DNA of 64,000 nt from the NCBI GenBank assembly GCA_019456255.1, contig VRUG01000013.1, forward strand, positions 1 to 64,000. The letters are read 5' to 3'. This DNA is from Planctomycetota bacterium. Lineage in GTDB: Bacteria > Planctomycetota > Phycisphaerae > Sedimentisphaerales > Anaerobacaceae. The translations under genes were made by a program, and so were the position numbers. Shown piece by piece: positions 16,625 to 24,334 of this stretch. The notes under the pieces were generated by a model. The model saw nothing but the letters and a program-made list of their open reading frames with translations, was not told the DNA's origin and searched no databases. Each line of letters begins with the position of its first letter. The stretch's first letter is position 1.

Positions 16625-17641
16625 TTATTTTGAGTCAGCAGGTATTACAGATATAGTCAATTCAAACCTCTCGTCAGCAGTTTGTTTTGTTTTTTTGAGA
16701 CGTTCTGCCGATGTGAGAACTGGTTTTGGTATTGCCATTCTCGAAGGGATATCGGCATCGATGTCCGTTATGATATCTCTGCGAGGCATCATAGCATCCA
16801 TGTTATTTAGGATCGCAAAATACTTAGCGGCTTTATCGCGTCGTTGGGTGTCGGTTTGATTTACGATTTCGACAATCTGCTGGATCTTCGCGTTTTCAAC
16901 AACGATGTCACTGCCGGATGTCGGGGTTTTTATGACAAACTTAGCAGAATCAATTTTGCTCCAGACGATCCTTAAGTCTGCCAAAAGCAAATTAAGTTCA
17001 TCTCTTGTACAACTCAGTGACGAGACCATCCTTGCTCCTGGGTATGCGGTATCGGTCAGACCATGTTCTATAACGGCTTTATTAATTGCCGAAGCAACGG
17101 TTTGTGTTTCGGCCGTTTTCAATTCGAGTATTGCGTTAAATCCAGTAGTCATGACCGGTTCAAGGGCCTTGGTTTGTTTTACAATTACCCTCTGTGCCGG
17201 CTTTGGTTTTGGCAGAGCAATTTTTACGGTTCGCTTGAAGCTGTCCTCTAAGGCGACGGTTCTGGTGACCGGTTTAACTGGCGCGACGATATTATAAACG
17301 ACAGCGCCCAGTGCAGCTATCAATGCAATCATTGCCGCGGTTGCGGTTATCTTTCTCAGTAATAAATGCCTTGCTCCCGTCTTCTCGTCATACTCTTCGT
17401 TTTGAGGATCTAACAGAGCCCTTCTCTCGAGGGCGAGCTTAATATCTTCTGCCATTTCATCTGGCGCGGTTTCAAAAGGTAATGCGTTTAGAAGCTTTTT
17501 ACAGTTTTCAAGTTCATCGAGTCTGTCAATTATCTTTTGGTCATGTGCCAGAAGTCTTTGCACCTCTGTTCTCTGTCTCGGCGGGAGTTCGTCATCTAAA
17601 AAACCATTTAGCAATTCATCTATATTTTGATTCGGTTTCAT
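16625..17641 (-). CDS. Membrane anti-sigma factor-like protein
   Basis: 338 residues. The N-terminal cytoplasmic part begins 'NIDELLNGFLDDELPPRQR', the usual opening of anti-sigma domains, but without the HxxxCxxC zinc motif. One transmembrane helix follows ('ATAAMIALIAALGAVVYNIV', about residues 98-117), and then a long periplasmic domain. Its ATG overlaps the sigma gene stop by 4 nt (ATGA), which pairs it with that sigma factor. The signal it senses is not evident. Confidence 0.75.
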   Translation of the reverse strand: MKPNQNIDELLNGFLDDELPPRQRTEVQRLLAHDQKIIDRLDELENCKKLLNALPFETAPDEMAEDIKLALERRALLDPQNEEYDEKTGARHLLLRKITATAAMIALIAALGAVVYNIVAPVKPVTRTVALEDSFKRTVKIALPKPKPAQRVIVKQTKALEPVMTTGFNAILELKTAETQTVASAINKAVIEHGLTDTAYPGARMVSSLSCTRDELNLLLADLRIVWSKIDSAKFVIKTPTSGSDIVVENAKIQQIVEIVNQTDTQRRDKAAKYFAILNNMDAMMPRRDIITDIDADIPSRMAIPKPVLTSAERLKKTKQTADERFELTISVIPADSK

Positions 17642-18237
17642 TTTATGACCACCTCCAGGCTTTCTCTTAGATTTCCTCTTGCCCTGCTTAGTCTACTTTT
17701 AACGGTTCCCAATTCGATATCGAGAACGTCGGCAATCTGTGAATAATTCATTCCTTCGATATCTCTCAGGACAACAACAGCTCTTTGGTCATCATCAAGA
17801 TTCATAATTGCCTTTATAATCAAATCACAAATTTCTCTATTTTCAGTTACTGCCGCTGGATTCGGCGCATCATTATTTGTCAATACTTCCTTTAAGCTCG
17901 TCCGTGTTTGCTCATTACAGTTATCTGCTTCTATCGATGTAATTCCGAGTTTTACATTTCTTTTACAAAAATTTAAAGTCAGGTTAACAGCTATCCTGAA
18001 TAGCCAGGTATAAAAGCTGCTTCTTCCTTCAAAATTATATATGTTCTCAATAGCTTTGACAAAGGCATCCTGAGAAAGTTCCGCGGCATCATCGACATTA
18101 CCGCACATTTTTAAAATAACATTGTAAATCCGGTTCTGGTACCTGACGATAAGCGTTTCCATGGCGCGTGAATCGCCTCTCTGGCATCGTTTCACCAGTT
18201 CCCTGTCATCAATATTGATGTTTACTGCTTCGGTCAC
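17638..18237 (-). CDS. ECF-type RNA polymerase sigma factor
   Basis: 199 residues. Region 2 contains 'VDDAAELSQDAFVKAIENIY' and 'SSFYTWLFRIAVN'; region 4 contains 'DDQRAVVVLRDIEGMNYSQI' followed by 'LGTVKSRLSRARGNL'. It is a RpoE-like sigma factor. The start is GTG 18237, with AGGAG 7 nt upstream. It is followed by a coupled anti-sigma gene and preceded by an ECF-type promoter (18253-18280), so autoregulation is likely. Confidence 0.92.
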   Translation of the reverse strand: MTEAVNINIDDRELVKRCQRGDSRAMETLIVRYQNRIYNVILKMCGNVDDAAELSQDAFVKAIENIYNFEGRSSFYTWLFRIAVNLTLNFCKRNVKLGITSIEADNCNEQTRTSLKEVLTNNDAPNPAAVTENREICDLIIKAIMNLDDDQRAVVVLRDIEGMNYSQIADVLDIELGTVKSRLSRARGNLRESLEVVIK

Positions 18238-18252
18238 TACTTCACTCCTATT

Positions 18253-18280
18253 TTAGACTGCCTGGTGTGTAAAAAGTTCC
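18253..18280 (-). promoter_or_regulatory. ECF-type promoter upstream of the sigma gene
   Basis: On the minus strand GGAACTT (18274-18280), a 15-nt spacer and GTCTAA (18253-18258). This is very close to the -35 GGAAC / -10 GTC or TCTAA pattern used by RpoE-like sigma factors. The leader would be only about 10 nt and holds the AGGAG SD. It is probably recognised by the sigma factor it controls. Confidence 0.55.
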
Positions 18281-18312
18281 TCGAAAATACATAAAAACCG
18301 AGTCTAATCCTT

Positions 18313-18342
18313 GATATATCTTAAAATAACCCCTTTTGTCAA
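18313..18342 (-). promoter_or_regulatory. Possible vegetative promoter for the sigma operon
   Basis: TTGACA (18337-18342), an 18-nt spacer and TATATC (18313-18318) on the minus strand, upstream of the ECF-type promoter. It could give basal expression. Confidence 0.35.
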
Positions 18343-18456
18343 CAGAATTTAGGTTTTGATGGGGCAAAAAGCATGGTTTTTGGTATTTCTAAGGTCTATA
18401 AAAATAATCTGTTAAACCTAAGACTGACGTCCGATAAAAAGCGTATTATAGAGTTG

Positions 18457-18948
18457 TTATTTGAGTACGTATTCTGCGGTGAGTCTTTTTCCTCCTTCGC
18501 AAAATGCTGTTACCTGTAGTATATAGTGTCTATCTTTATCCGGTTGAAAATTGATGTTGAATTCATATGCCCTGAGAAAATCCTTCCAATGTTCATTGTT
18601 GTTTTTTACATCGGTCAGGTTGATATCAGGCCAGATATTTACCCTTGCTCCTTTGGGGTCGGCAGAACGAGGCAATCTGTTATATAACTCGAAACGAAAT
18701 ACGGCAGGCGCTTTTAGAGCTGAGGCGAAGTTGTCTTCGAGGCTGACAAATACATTAATTTTCGAATCATCGGTGAACTCTGTTAAAGGCAGGATTTGTG
18801 TAGAAGTTGGTTCGTAACCGGGATAGGATTTTTGGGTTTCTTTAGTGTTGCCTGATAATTTTAGCGTATTAACTCCGGGCTCGCAGGCGGTGAAGAGCAT
18901 AAGAAGCAATACAAGGAGCGTTGATATTAGAAATTTTAATTTTTTCAT
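18457..18948 (-). CDS. Small lipoprotein of unknown function
   Basis: 163 residues. A signal peptide with a lipobox ends at Cys22 ('LLLMLFTAC'). The mature part has no family that I recognise. It is the last gene of the minus-strand run from 24202 and starts 18 nt after ribBA, so it may be co-transcribed. Confidence 0.75.
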   Translation of the reverse strand: MKKLKFLISTLLVLLLMLFTACEPGVNTLKLSGNTKETQKSYPGYEPTSTQILPLTEFTDDSKINVFVSLEDNFASALKAPAVFRFELYNRLPRSADPKGARVNIWPDINLTDVKNNNEHWKDFLRAYEFNINFQPDKDRHYILQVTAFCEGGKRLTAEYVLK

Positions 18949-18966
18949 TTTGGTATTTAACTTTTG

Positions 18967-20208
18967 TTAGGTGTCTTCGTCGAGTAAATGTCCGAAGCGA
19001 AGTTTTTTGGTTTTCAGGTACTCGACATTATGCTTACCGGGTTTGACTTTTAGCGGAATTTGTTCGACAATTTTTATTCCGTAAACTTCAAGCCTGCTTA
19101 CTTTTTTGGGATTGTTTGTTAATATTCGGATACTTTTCAGTCCAAGGTCACGTAGTATCTGTGCACCGATTCCATAATCTCTTTTGTCTGCGTTAAATCC
19201 AAGTTTTAGATTTGCATCGACGGTATCGAATCCCTGTTCCTGGAGTTTGTAGGCCTTTAGTTTATTTGCCAGGCCTATACCCCTGCCCTCCTGCCTGAGA
19301 TAAACAACGGCGCCTTTGCCTTGTTTCTCAATCATTTTCATTGCGGAGATGAGTTGCTCGCCGCACTCGCATCGCTGGGAATGAAACAGGTCACCTGTCA
19401 TGCATTCGGAATGCACCCTAATCAGTACCGGCTCATCATGCTCTATTACATTACCTTTTTCGTCAAGTTCGCCAACGCCCCCCTTGCAAAGCGCGAGATG
19501 GGGTTCCGGTGAGTTTACGCTGTCGTATCCCACCAGATTAAAATCGCCATAATCGGTTGGCAGATGTATGGTCTCAACTCGTTTTATCTGGCTTTCTCGT
19601 TGGAGTCGGTATTCGACCAGCTTTGCGATCGAGGTGATTTTCAAATCATGTTTTTCGCAAAATTCCAGTAGGTGCGGCACTCTTGCCATCGAGCCGTCTT
19701 CGTTCATAATCTCACAGATAACCCCTGCTGGTTTCATACCTGCGAGCCTTGTCAGGTCAACGGCACCTTCGGTTTGTCCAGCTCGGACGAGTACGCCGCC
19801 ATCACGAGCGCGTAAGGGGAAGATATGTCCTGGTCTGGCGAGGTCGGCGGCACGTGAGTTGTCTGCTATGGTTACCTGGATGGTAAGTGCCCTGTCGGCA
19901 GCACTTATGCCTGTTGTTATTCCATCGGCGGCATCGATACTGACGGTAAAAGCTGTACCGAGTCTTGCGGTGTTGTCAGCGGACTGTGGATATAGGCCGA
20001 GAGCATCGCACTTTTCGGCGGTGAGTGGCAGGCAGATGAGTCCCCTGCCGTGCATTGCCATGAAGTTAATGATTTGAGGCGTTACTTTCTCAGCGGCACA
20101 GACGAGGTCTCCCTCATTTTCTCTGTCCTCGTCATCAACGAGTACAATTATCTTTCCCTGCTGAAGGTCCTTTAGTATGTGGGATATTTCGCTAAATTGA
20201 ACAGTCAT
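18967..20208 (-). CDS. ribBA: Bifunctional DHBP synthase / GTP cyclohydrolase II
   Basis: 413 residues. The N-terminal half (about 1-200) is 3,4-dihydroxy-2-butanone-4-phosphate synthase, with acidic metal-binding 'DDEDRENEGDLVCAAE' and 'RPGHIFPLRARDGGVLVR'. The C-terminal half is GTP cyclohydrolase II, with the zinc motif 'SECMTGDLFHSQRCECG' and 'LRQEGRGIGL'. These catalyse the two entry steps to riboflavin. It lies 21 nt after pgsA. Confidence 0.96.
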   Translation of the reverse strand: MTVQFSEISHILKDLQQGKIIVLVDDEDRENEGDLVCAAEKVTPQIINFMAMHGRGLICLPLTAEKCDALGLYPQSADNTARLGTAFTVSIDAADGITTGISAADRALTIQVTIADNSRAADLARPGHIFPLRARDGGVLVRAGQTEGAVDLTRLAGMKPAGVICEIMNEDGSMARVPHLLEFCEKHDLKITSIAKLVEYRLQRESQIKRVETIHLPTDYGDFNLVGYDSVNSPEPHLALCKGGVGELDEKGNVIEHDEPVLIRVHSECMTGDLFHSQRCECGEQLISAMKMIEKQGKGAVVYLRQEGRGIGLANKLKAYKLQEQGFDTVDANLKLGFNADKRDYGIGAQILRDLGLKSIRILTNNPKKVSRLEVYGIKIVEQIPLKVKPGKHNVEYLKTKKLRFGHLLDEDT

Positions 20209-20229
20209 GTCTTTCCTGGATAATAATAT

Positions 20230-20856
20230 TTAGTTTTGCTGGTTTAAGCTTCGTTCGTGCTGTTCAATATAGCGACTTCCGGTGTGAATGTAAATAAGTG
20301 TTCCCAAAATAGCGGTTATCGCCGCTGACCACCATAGGAGTCTGAGGAACCAAATCCATGCTGGTATGAGGGTAGAGACCTCCGGTGCTAATAGTATGGC
20401 TGTTACCATTGAGAGCTGTAATGCGGTGGCGAATTTTCCTATTGGTGCGGGAATAATGCGAATCTGCAATGTGATGAGATAGACCACGAAAAAGCCGATG
20501 AGCAAAAACAGGTCCTTTCCGATAATTAAAACGACAACGGTTTGAGGCAATCTAAAGCCTGGAACATGTGCCTTTTGAGAGGCAAGAAGCAGGCATGCAC
20601 AAACCATCAGTAGTTTGTCGGCCAGTGGATCCAAAAAAGAGCCGAGTTTGGTAACCTGCCCATTTTTTCTGGCGAGGTATCCATCGAGGACATCGCTTGC
20701 CGCCATGACAAGAAAAATACCCGCTGCGATATATCTCATGACATTCTGCATCGTCTGGCTAAGTTCGACGTCATTTATTTTCAACATGCAGCTTACAAAT
20801 GGAACTATGAGTAGAATTCTCAGTATTGTAACTCGATTTGCCCAGTTCATATTCAT
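20230..20856 (-). CDS. pgsA: CDP-diacylglycerol-glycerol-3-phosphate 3-phosphatidyltransferase
   Basis: 208 residues with four or five membrane helices. The CDP-alcohol phosphotransferase signature DG-x2-AR-x8-G-x3-D-x3-D is complete ('DGYLARKNGQVTKLGSFLD' then PLAD). It makes phosphatidylglycerol phosphate in the inner membrane. Related CDP-alcohol transferases share the motif, so substrate specificity is inferred from length and start ('NWANRVTILRILLIVPF'). Confidence 0.88.
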   Translation of the reverse strand: MNMNWANRVTILRILLIVPFVSCMLKINDVELSQTMQNVMRYIAAGIFLVMAASDVLDGYLARKNGQVTKLGSFLDPLADKLLMVCACLLLASQKAHVPGFRLPQTVVVLIIGKDLFLLIGFFVVYLITLQIRIIPAPIGKFATALQLSMVTAILLAPEVSTLIPAWIWFLRLLWWSAAITAILGTLIYIHTGSRYIEQHERSLNQQN

Positions 20857-20884
20857 ATTTGGAATCCTTTCGGGTATTTGTTTT

Positions 20885-21631
20885 TTATATGCAACGTCCT
20901 CCGTCGACGTTTAATACCTGTCCAGTAATATAGTCATTTTGCAGTAAGAAAATCAGTGCGTTAGTGAGTTCTTTTGTTTTTCCTATTCTCGCCATTGGAA
21001 TAAAATCGAGCTGTCTTTTTTTCTGGTCATCGTTTAGGTTTGGTTGAAAGTCAACGACAATTCCCGGCGCGATTGAATTAACGAGAATCCTCGGCGCCAG
21101 TTCCTTGGCTAATGCTTTTGTGGCCCCGATGAGTCCGGCTTTTGCTGAACAATATACGACGTAATTTGCCCATGGTTTGATACCACCGACATCTGAGATG
21201 TTTATTATTTTTGCGACGGTATCCTCACTGCCAGCAAAGTTATCATCGATTATCTTTGCAAACTCTTTGCTTAGAAGAATTGGCGCGATGAGGTCGAGGT
21301 CCAGTACGCTGCGAGCTTTTTCGAGTGTTACATTTTGCAAGGGTTCTTTTGAGAAGAGAGCGGCAGAATTAATCAGAATCCGCGGCACACCGATAGTCGA
21401 AGCGGTATCAAATAAAGTTTTGACTGCATCTGGATCTGTGAGGTCTGCCTGGACTGGTATTGCCTTTACGCTTAGTTTTTGGATTTTCTCTACGAGCTGT
21501 TGGGCTTTTTCTTTGTTTTTATTGTAATGGCAGATGCAGTCGCATCCTGCGTTTGCCAGGGCCAGGGCAATTTCGCTGCCTAAAAGGCCCGTTGAACCTG
21601 TTATGATAGCTGTTAATCGGCTGATTTCCAT
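20885..21631 (-). CDS. Short-chain dehydrogenase/reductase (FabG-like)
   Basis: 248 residues. The Rossmann glycine motif is 'ITGSTGLLGSEIA', the NNAG-like segment is 'LINSAALF', and the catalytic Ser-Tyr-Lys are in 'NISDVGG' and 'YCSAKAG'. The C-terminus 'GQVLNVDGGRCI' is typical. The substrate cannot be told; FabG-like or pteridine-reductase-like roles are both possible. It lies 47 nt after hgcB and 28 nt before pgsA on the same strand. Confidence 0.85.
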   Translation of the reverse strand: MEISRLTAIITGSTGLLGSEIALALANAGCDCICHYNKNKEKAQQLVEKIQKLSVKAIPVQADLTDPDAVKTLFDTASTIGVPRILINSAALFSKEPLQNVTLEKARSVLDLDLIAPILLSKEFAKIIDDNFAGSEDTVAKIINISDVGGIKPWANYVVYCSAKAGLIGATKALAKELAPRILVNSIAPGIVVDFQPNLNDDQKKRQLDFIPMARIGKTKELTNALIFLLQNDYITGQVLNVDGGRCI

Positions 21632-21678
21632 TTGTGATATAGTAAATCACTAAATTAGAATTAGCAAGAAATAGATTT

Positions 21679-21978
21679 TCAGCAACATCCAGATGAGCCG
21701 TCGGAACAATCACAGGTTGGTTCGCCGCCAGTGAAAAAGCTATTTATAACGGCAGCGGCACATCCGACTCCTGCCTGTACCTTTATAGCATCGATTGGAC
21801 AGTTTAGTGCACATGCTCCGCATTCCATGCAGAGGTCCTTGTTTGTGATCACGGCTTTGTAGTCTTCAATGCGGAATACCCGCTGTGGGCAAACGACGGC
21901 GCACATACCGCAGCCTATACACTTATCGATATTGAGTTCTAAAGTGACAACGTTTTTTAAATATTCCTGTCCCTTCAT
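21679..21978 (-). CDS. hgcB: Mercury methylation ferredoxin HgcB
   Basis: 99 residues. Two CxxCxxCxxxCP motifs (Cys 20/23/26/30 and 50/53/56/60) bind two 4Fe-4S clusters. The HgcB-specific features follow: Cys73 in 'GVGCAAAVINSF' and a Cys-rich tail 'CDCSDGSSGCC' ending in a vicinal pair at 98-99. HgcB is known to be required with HgcA for Hg(II) methylation: it reduces the corrinoid and is thought to pass Hg(II) through its C-terminal thiols. It starts 9 nt after hgcA. The extra Cys89/Cys91 make the tail richer than a plain CC end. Confidence 0.95.
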   Translation of the reverse strand: MKGQEYLKNVVTLELNIDKCIGCGMCAVVCPQRVFRIEDYKAVITNKDLCMECGACALNCPIDAIKVQAGVGCAAAVINSFFTGGEPTCDCSDGSSGCC

Positions 21979-21987
21979 TTTGTTTTC

Positions 21988-23019
21988 CTATATGAATCTG
22001 GTTATAATCCAAATTACCAGTCCTGCAACTGCCGCAGTTAGCTGAAACGGTATGGCGCGTTTCATTTCCTTATTTACGCCGGACAATGAGGTATACGTCG
22101 ATGCACCGGTAAAGTTCATTGCGGTAAACGATGTAATCGCGGTGACGAGTAATATCCATGCGAGAGTTTCGAGTTGGGTTCCTGTATATCCGGTCAGCGA
22201 AAGTGCGGCGGCGAGAAGCAGACCGACGTAGAATCCTTTGACAGAAAAACTGGTTCCGGGCAGCCACGGTAAGAATAGTGGTGCTATAACGGTACCGCCA
22301 AGATATGCGGTCATGACATTGAAAACGGCGCGAAAACCATTTTCCAACGTAAGTTGTGTGGAATATCCTTGTTTGTTTATGCCTGAAAGCAGGAACATCG
22401 CGGCAATTATAAATAGAGCGTACTTTGCGCTGATAGTAAATTCAACCGGTGTCAGGACAAGTCTGTCATAAAGAGTGAAGTGTACCTGTCTCATGTCCGG
22501 CGTTGCTTTATTACCGGCGTCGATGAAAGCCTTTATGTCTCGCGCCCTAACGGGGCCATAAATTACCATGAAGCCGCTTTGTTTTTTTACTTTATGTGCA
22601 GCTACTCCAACGCCGCCGAGCTGGGGGAGTATAATTTTTCGATGACTGACAATTTTATTCAGTTCAACACTTTCAATTCGGCGTACAATTTCGGCGGTTC
22701 CGAAAGTTCCCTTCCCAGCAGCGCACCAGACGTTAATGCCGTTGGTATCAATTACCATTATCCATGCGTCGATGCCGGTGAGTTCTTTTCGCAGGAAATC
22801 GAAACTAAGTTTATAATTTGCTGAGACCAGGACTGGTGACTGGTCGGTGGGATTTCCGACGGCGTATATTCCGGGTTCGACAGTATATTTCATTCTTGCT
22901 ATTGCCCATCTGGCCTTACAGCCTCCAAGTTTGTCTGCGAAGGTCAGTTGTGGTATTACTTTTGGCAGAGTGAGGCCGTTATGTGTGATGGATGTTAAAT
23001 TTTTTATTGTGGCAGTCAT
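21988..23019 (-). CDS. hgcA: Mercury methyltransferase corrinoid protein HgcA
   Basis: 343 residues, as expected for the family. The diagnostic cap-helix motif 'NVWCAAGKGTFGT' is complete (residues 96-108), and Cys99 is the expected lower-axial cobalt ligand. Supporting segments are 'PQLGGVGVAAH', 'SGFMVIYGPVRA' and 'RLVLTPVEF'. The cytosolic corrinoid domain covers about residues 1-170 and is followed by about five membrane helices. HgcA transfers a methyl group from methylcobalamin to Hg(II), giving methylmercury. It lies 6 nt after the CcdA-like gene and 9 nt before hgcB, within one tightly packed run. Confidence 0.97.
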   Translation of the reverse strand: MTATIKNLTSITHNGLTLPKVIPQLTFADKLGGCKARWAIARMKYTVEPGIYAVGNPTDQSPVLVSANYKLSFDFLRKELTGIDAWIMVIDTNGINVWCAAGKGTFGTAEIVRRIESVELNKIVSHRKIILPQLGGVGVAAHKVKKQSGFMVIYGPVRARDIKAFIDAGNKATPDMRQVHFTLYDRLVLTPVEFTISAKYALFIIAAMFLLSGINKQGYSTQLTLENGFRAVFNVMTAYLGGTVIAPLFLPWLPGTSFSVKGFYVGLLLAAALSLTGYTGTQLETLAWILLVTAITSFTAMNFTGASTYTSLSGVNKEMKRAIPFQLTAAVAGLVIWIITRFI

Positions 23020-23025
23020 TATTTT

Positions 23026-23727
23026 TTACAATCCCATCAAAAGGTAAAAGCCCGCAGTTAGCAACAAGATTCCAGCAGTTACTTTAATTATCGGCGCTAG
23101 TTTTGTAAAAACTTTTGTCACTTTTCCGATTCCGGTGCTCAGTAAAGCAATTATTATTGCCAGAGCAAGGCTATAACCGAGCGCATATACGGTCATCAGC
23201 AGTGTACCTAAAATAAAGTTTTGCTGCAAGGTGGTCATTGAGAGTGCGACAAATAGTGAGGGGTTGCATCCTGAGCAAAAAGCAGAGAGTCCCGCACCTA
23301 TTGCAAGGCCGAAAAGCATTGAGCCGGTTTTGCTTTTTGGTATAGCTGATGGTGAGATTAGTTTCGGCAAAGTGAGTGGGAGTAGATTCAATACCGTCAT
23401 GCCGAAGAAAATAATTACAAAGCCTGCGAAGAGTTTCCACCATGCACCAAGAGTTGCTACAATCGCCTGGCTTAGTAATGCGGTAACGGCACCGAGTGTC
23501 ACTAATGCCAAAGCGGTGCCAAGTATGAAAAACGAAATCATTATGAATGTGTTTTTTCGTTTTGCCGAGTTGTCTAATGTTGCCGAGAACCCGGTGACGG
23601 CAGCAAGTATGGCGATGCTGCAAGTTGAAGATGTCAGCGCGCCGGTTAGGCCCAGGAGAAATGCCGCCAGCAAAACCGCTGCATTGATAGTATCAGCGTT
23701 AAGGGTCTGTTGAATCCATTGTGTCAC
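23026..23727 (-). CDS. CcdA/DsbD-like thiol-redox membrane protein
   Basis: 233 residues with about six hydrophobic helices. Conserved-type intramembrane cysteines occur in 'GALTSSTCSIAIL' (Cys36) and in 'AFCSGCNPSLF' (about residues 153-163), as in the CcdA/DsbD family that carries electrons across the membrane to periplasmic thiols. Its stop lies 6 nt before hgcA. This position suggests that it supplies reductant to, or keeps reduced, the Cys-rich protein encoded just upstream or Hg-binding thiols. That role is inference; a heavy-metal transporter role is an alternative. Confidence 0.8.
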   Translation of the reverse strand: MTQWIQQTLNADTINAAVLLAAFLLGLTGALTSSTCSIAILAAVTGFSATLDNSAKRKNTFIMISFFILGTALALVTLGAVTALLSQAIVATLGAWWKLFAGFVIIFFGMTVLNLLPLTLPKLISPSAIPKSKTGSMLFGLAIGAGLSAFCSGCNPSLFVALSMTTLQQNFILGTLLMTVYALGYSLALAIIIALLSTGIGKVTKVFTKLAPIIKVTAGILLLTAGFYLLMGL

Positions 23728-23749
23728 AGGTCAACTCGACTATTTGTTT

Positions 23750-24202
23750 TTATTTAGAACCGGTTTTTGGACCGCTTGCCATTTTAGCTGCTTCTTTTTT
23801 GGACGAACAGCCTGCTATTTTGGCTTCACCTTTTTTAGATGAGCAACCACCTGCTGCTTTAATTGCTTCTCTTAGATCTGCGATTTCATCCGCAGAGTCC
23901 TTACTCTCAAATGAAGCGCCTTTGGGGCAGGTTTTTCCTGCTTTCATTTCGGCGGCTTTTACCTCTGGGGAGCAGTCTGTTACGTTATAGATCCCGCAGG
24001 CAGATTTTTCGCCATTGGTTCCATTTTTAGCAATGATTGCGTGTGCGGCTACTGCACAGGCTGCGAGTAAAACTATGATAAAGATGATTGATTTGAATTT
24101 TCCTGAACCGCCTGAACTTGCCCCTGAATTTGAGGCACAGCAGTTAGGGTCGTTTGAATCTGAACAGCATTTTTCTTTGTTTAAATCTTTGTTTTCTTCC
24201 AT
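23750..24202 (-). CDS. Cys-rich single-pass membrane protein, first gene of the hgc run
   Basis: 150 residues. The N-terminus carries two vicinal Cys pairs (Cys12-13, Cys21-22; 'CCSDSNDPNCCASNSG'). A transmembrane helix follows (about 37-58, with Cys49). The outer part has Cys 69, 77 and 92 and ends with a duplicated GCSSKK motif (Cys120, Cys132). I recognise no family. The CC pairs echo the HgcB tail and would suit Hg(II) or another soft metal. It precedes the CcdA-like gene by 22 nt and has its own promoter candidate at 24277-24285. Confidence 0.75.
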   Translation of the reverse strand: MEENKDLNKEKCCSDSNDPNCCASNSGASSGGSGKFKSIIFIIVLLAACAVAAHAIIAKNGTNGEKSACGIYNVTDCSPEVKAAEMKAGKTCPKGASFESKDSADEIADLREAIKAAGGCSSKKGEAKIAGCSSKKEAAKMASGPKTGSK

Positions 24203-24276
24203 ATTTGGCTCCTAATCATGATTTTAATATAGTAAACACGATAGATACGCATTAAACGTACTTTTGTTCGGTCGGC

Positions 24277-24285
24277 ATTATAACA
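24277..24285 (-). promoter_or_regulatory. Extended -10 promoter for the hgc run
   Basis: On the minus strand the sequence reads TGTTATAAT: a consensus TATAAT (24277-24282) preceded by the extended TG (24284-24285). No good -35 is present, as is usual for extended -10 promoters. It would start transcription near 24270, about 70 nt before the Cys-rich gene. I see no clear ArsR-type operator. Confidence 0.5.
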
Positions 24286-24334
24286 TAATTCGGCTAATTC
24301 TGATAGTTTTCAAGAGTGAATTTGTGGGTTGTTC

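Noticed and set aside
23231-23713. 160-residue plus-strand frame opposite the CcdA-like gene
   Set aside because: The minus strand has clear membrane helices and fits the hgc run; the plus frame has no recognisable feature.
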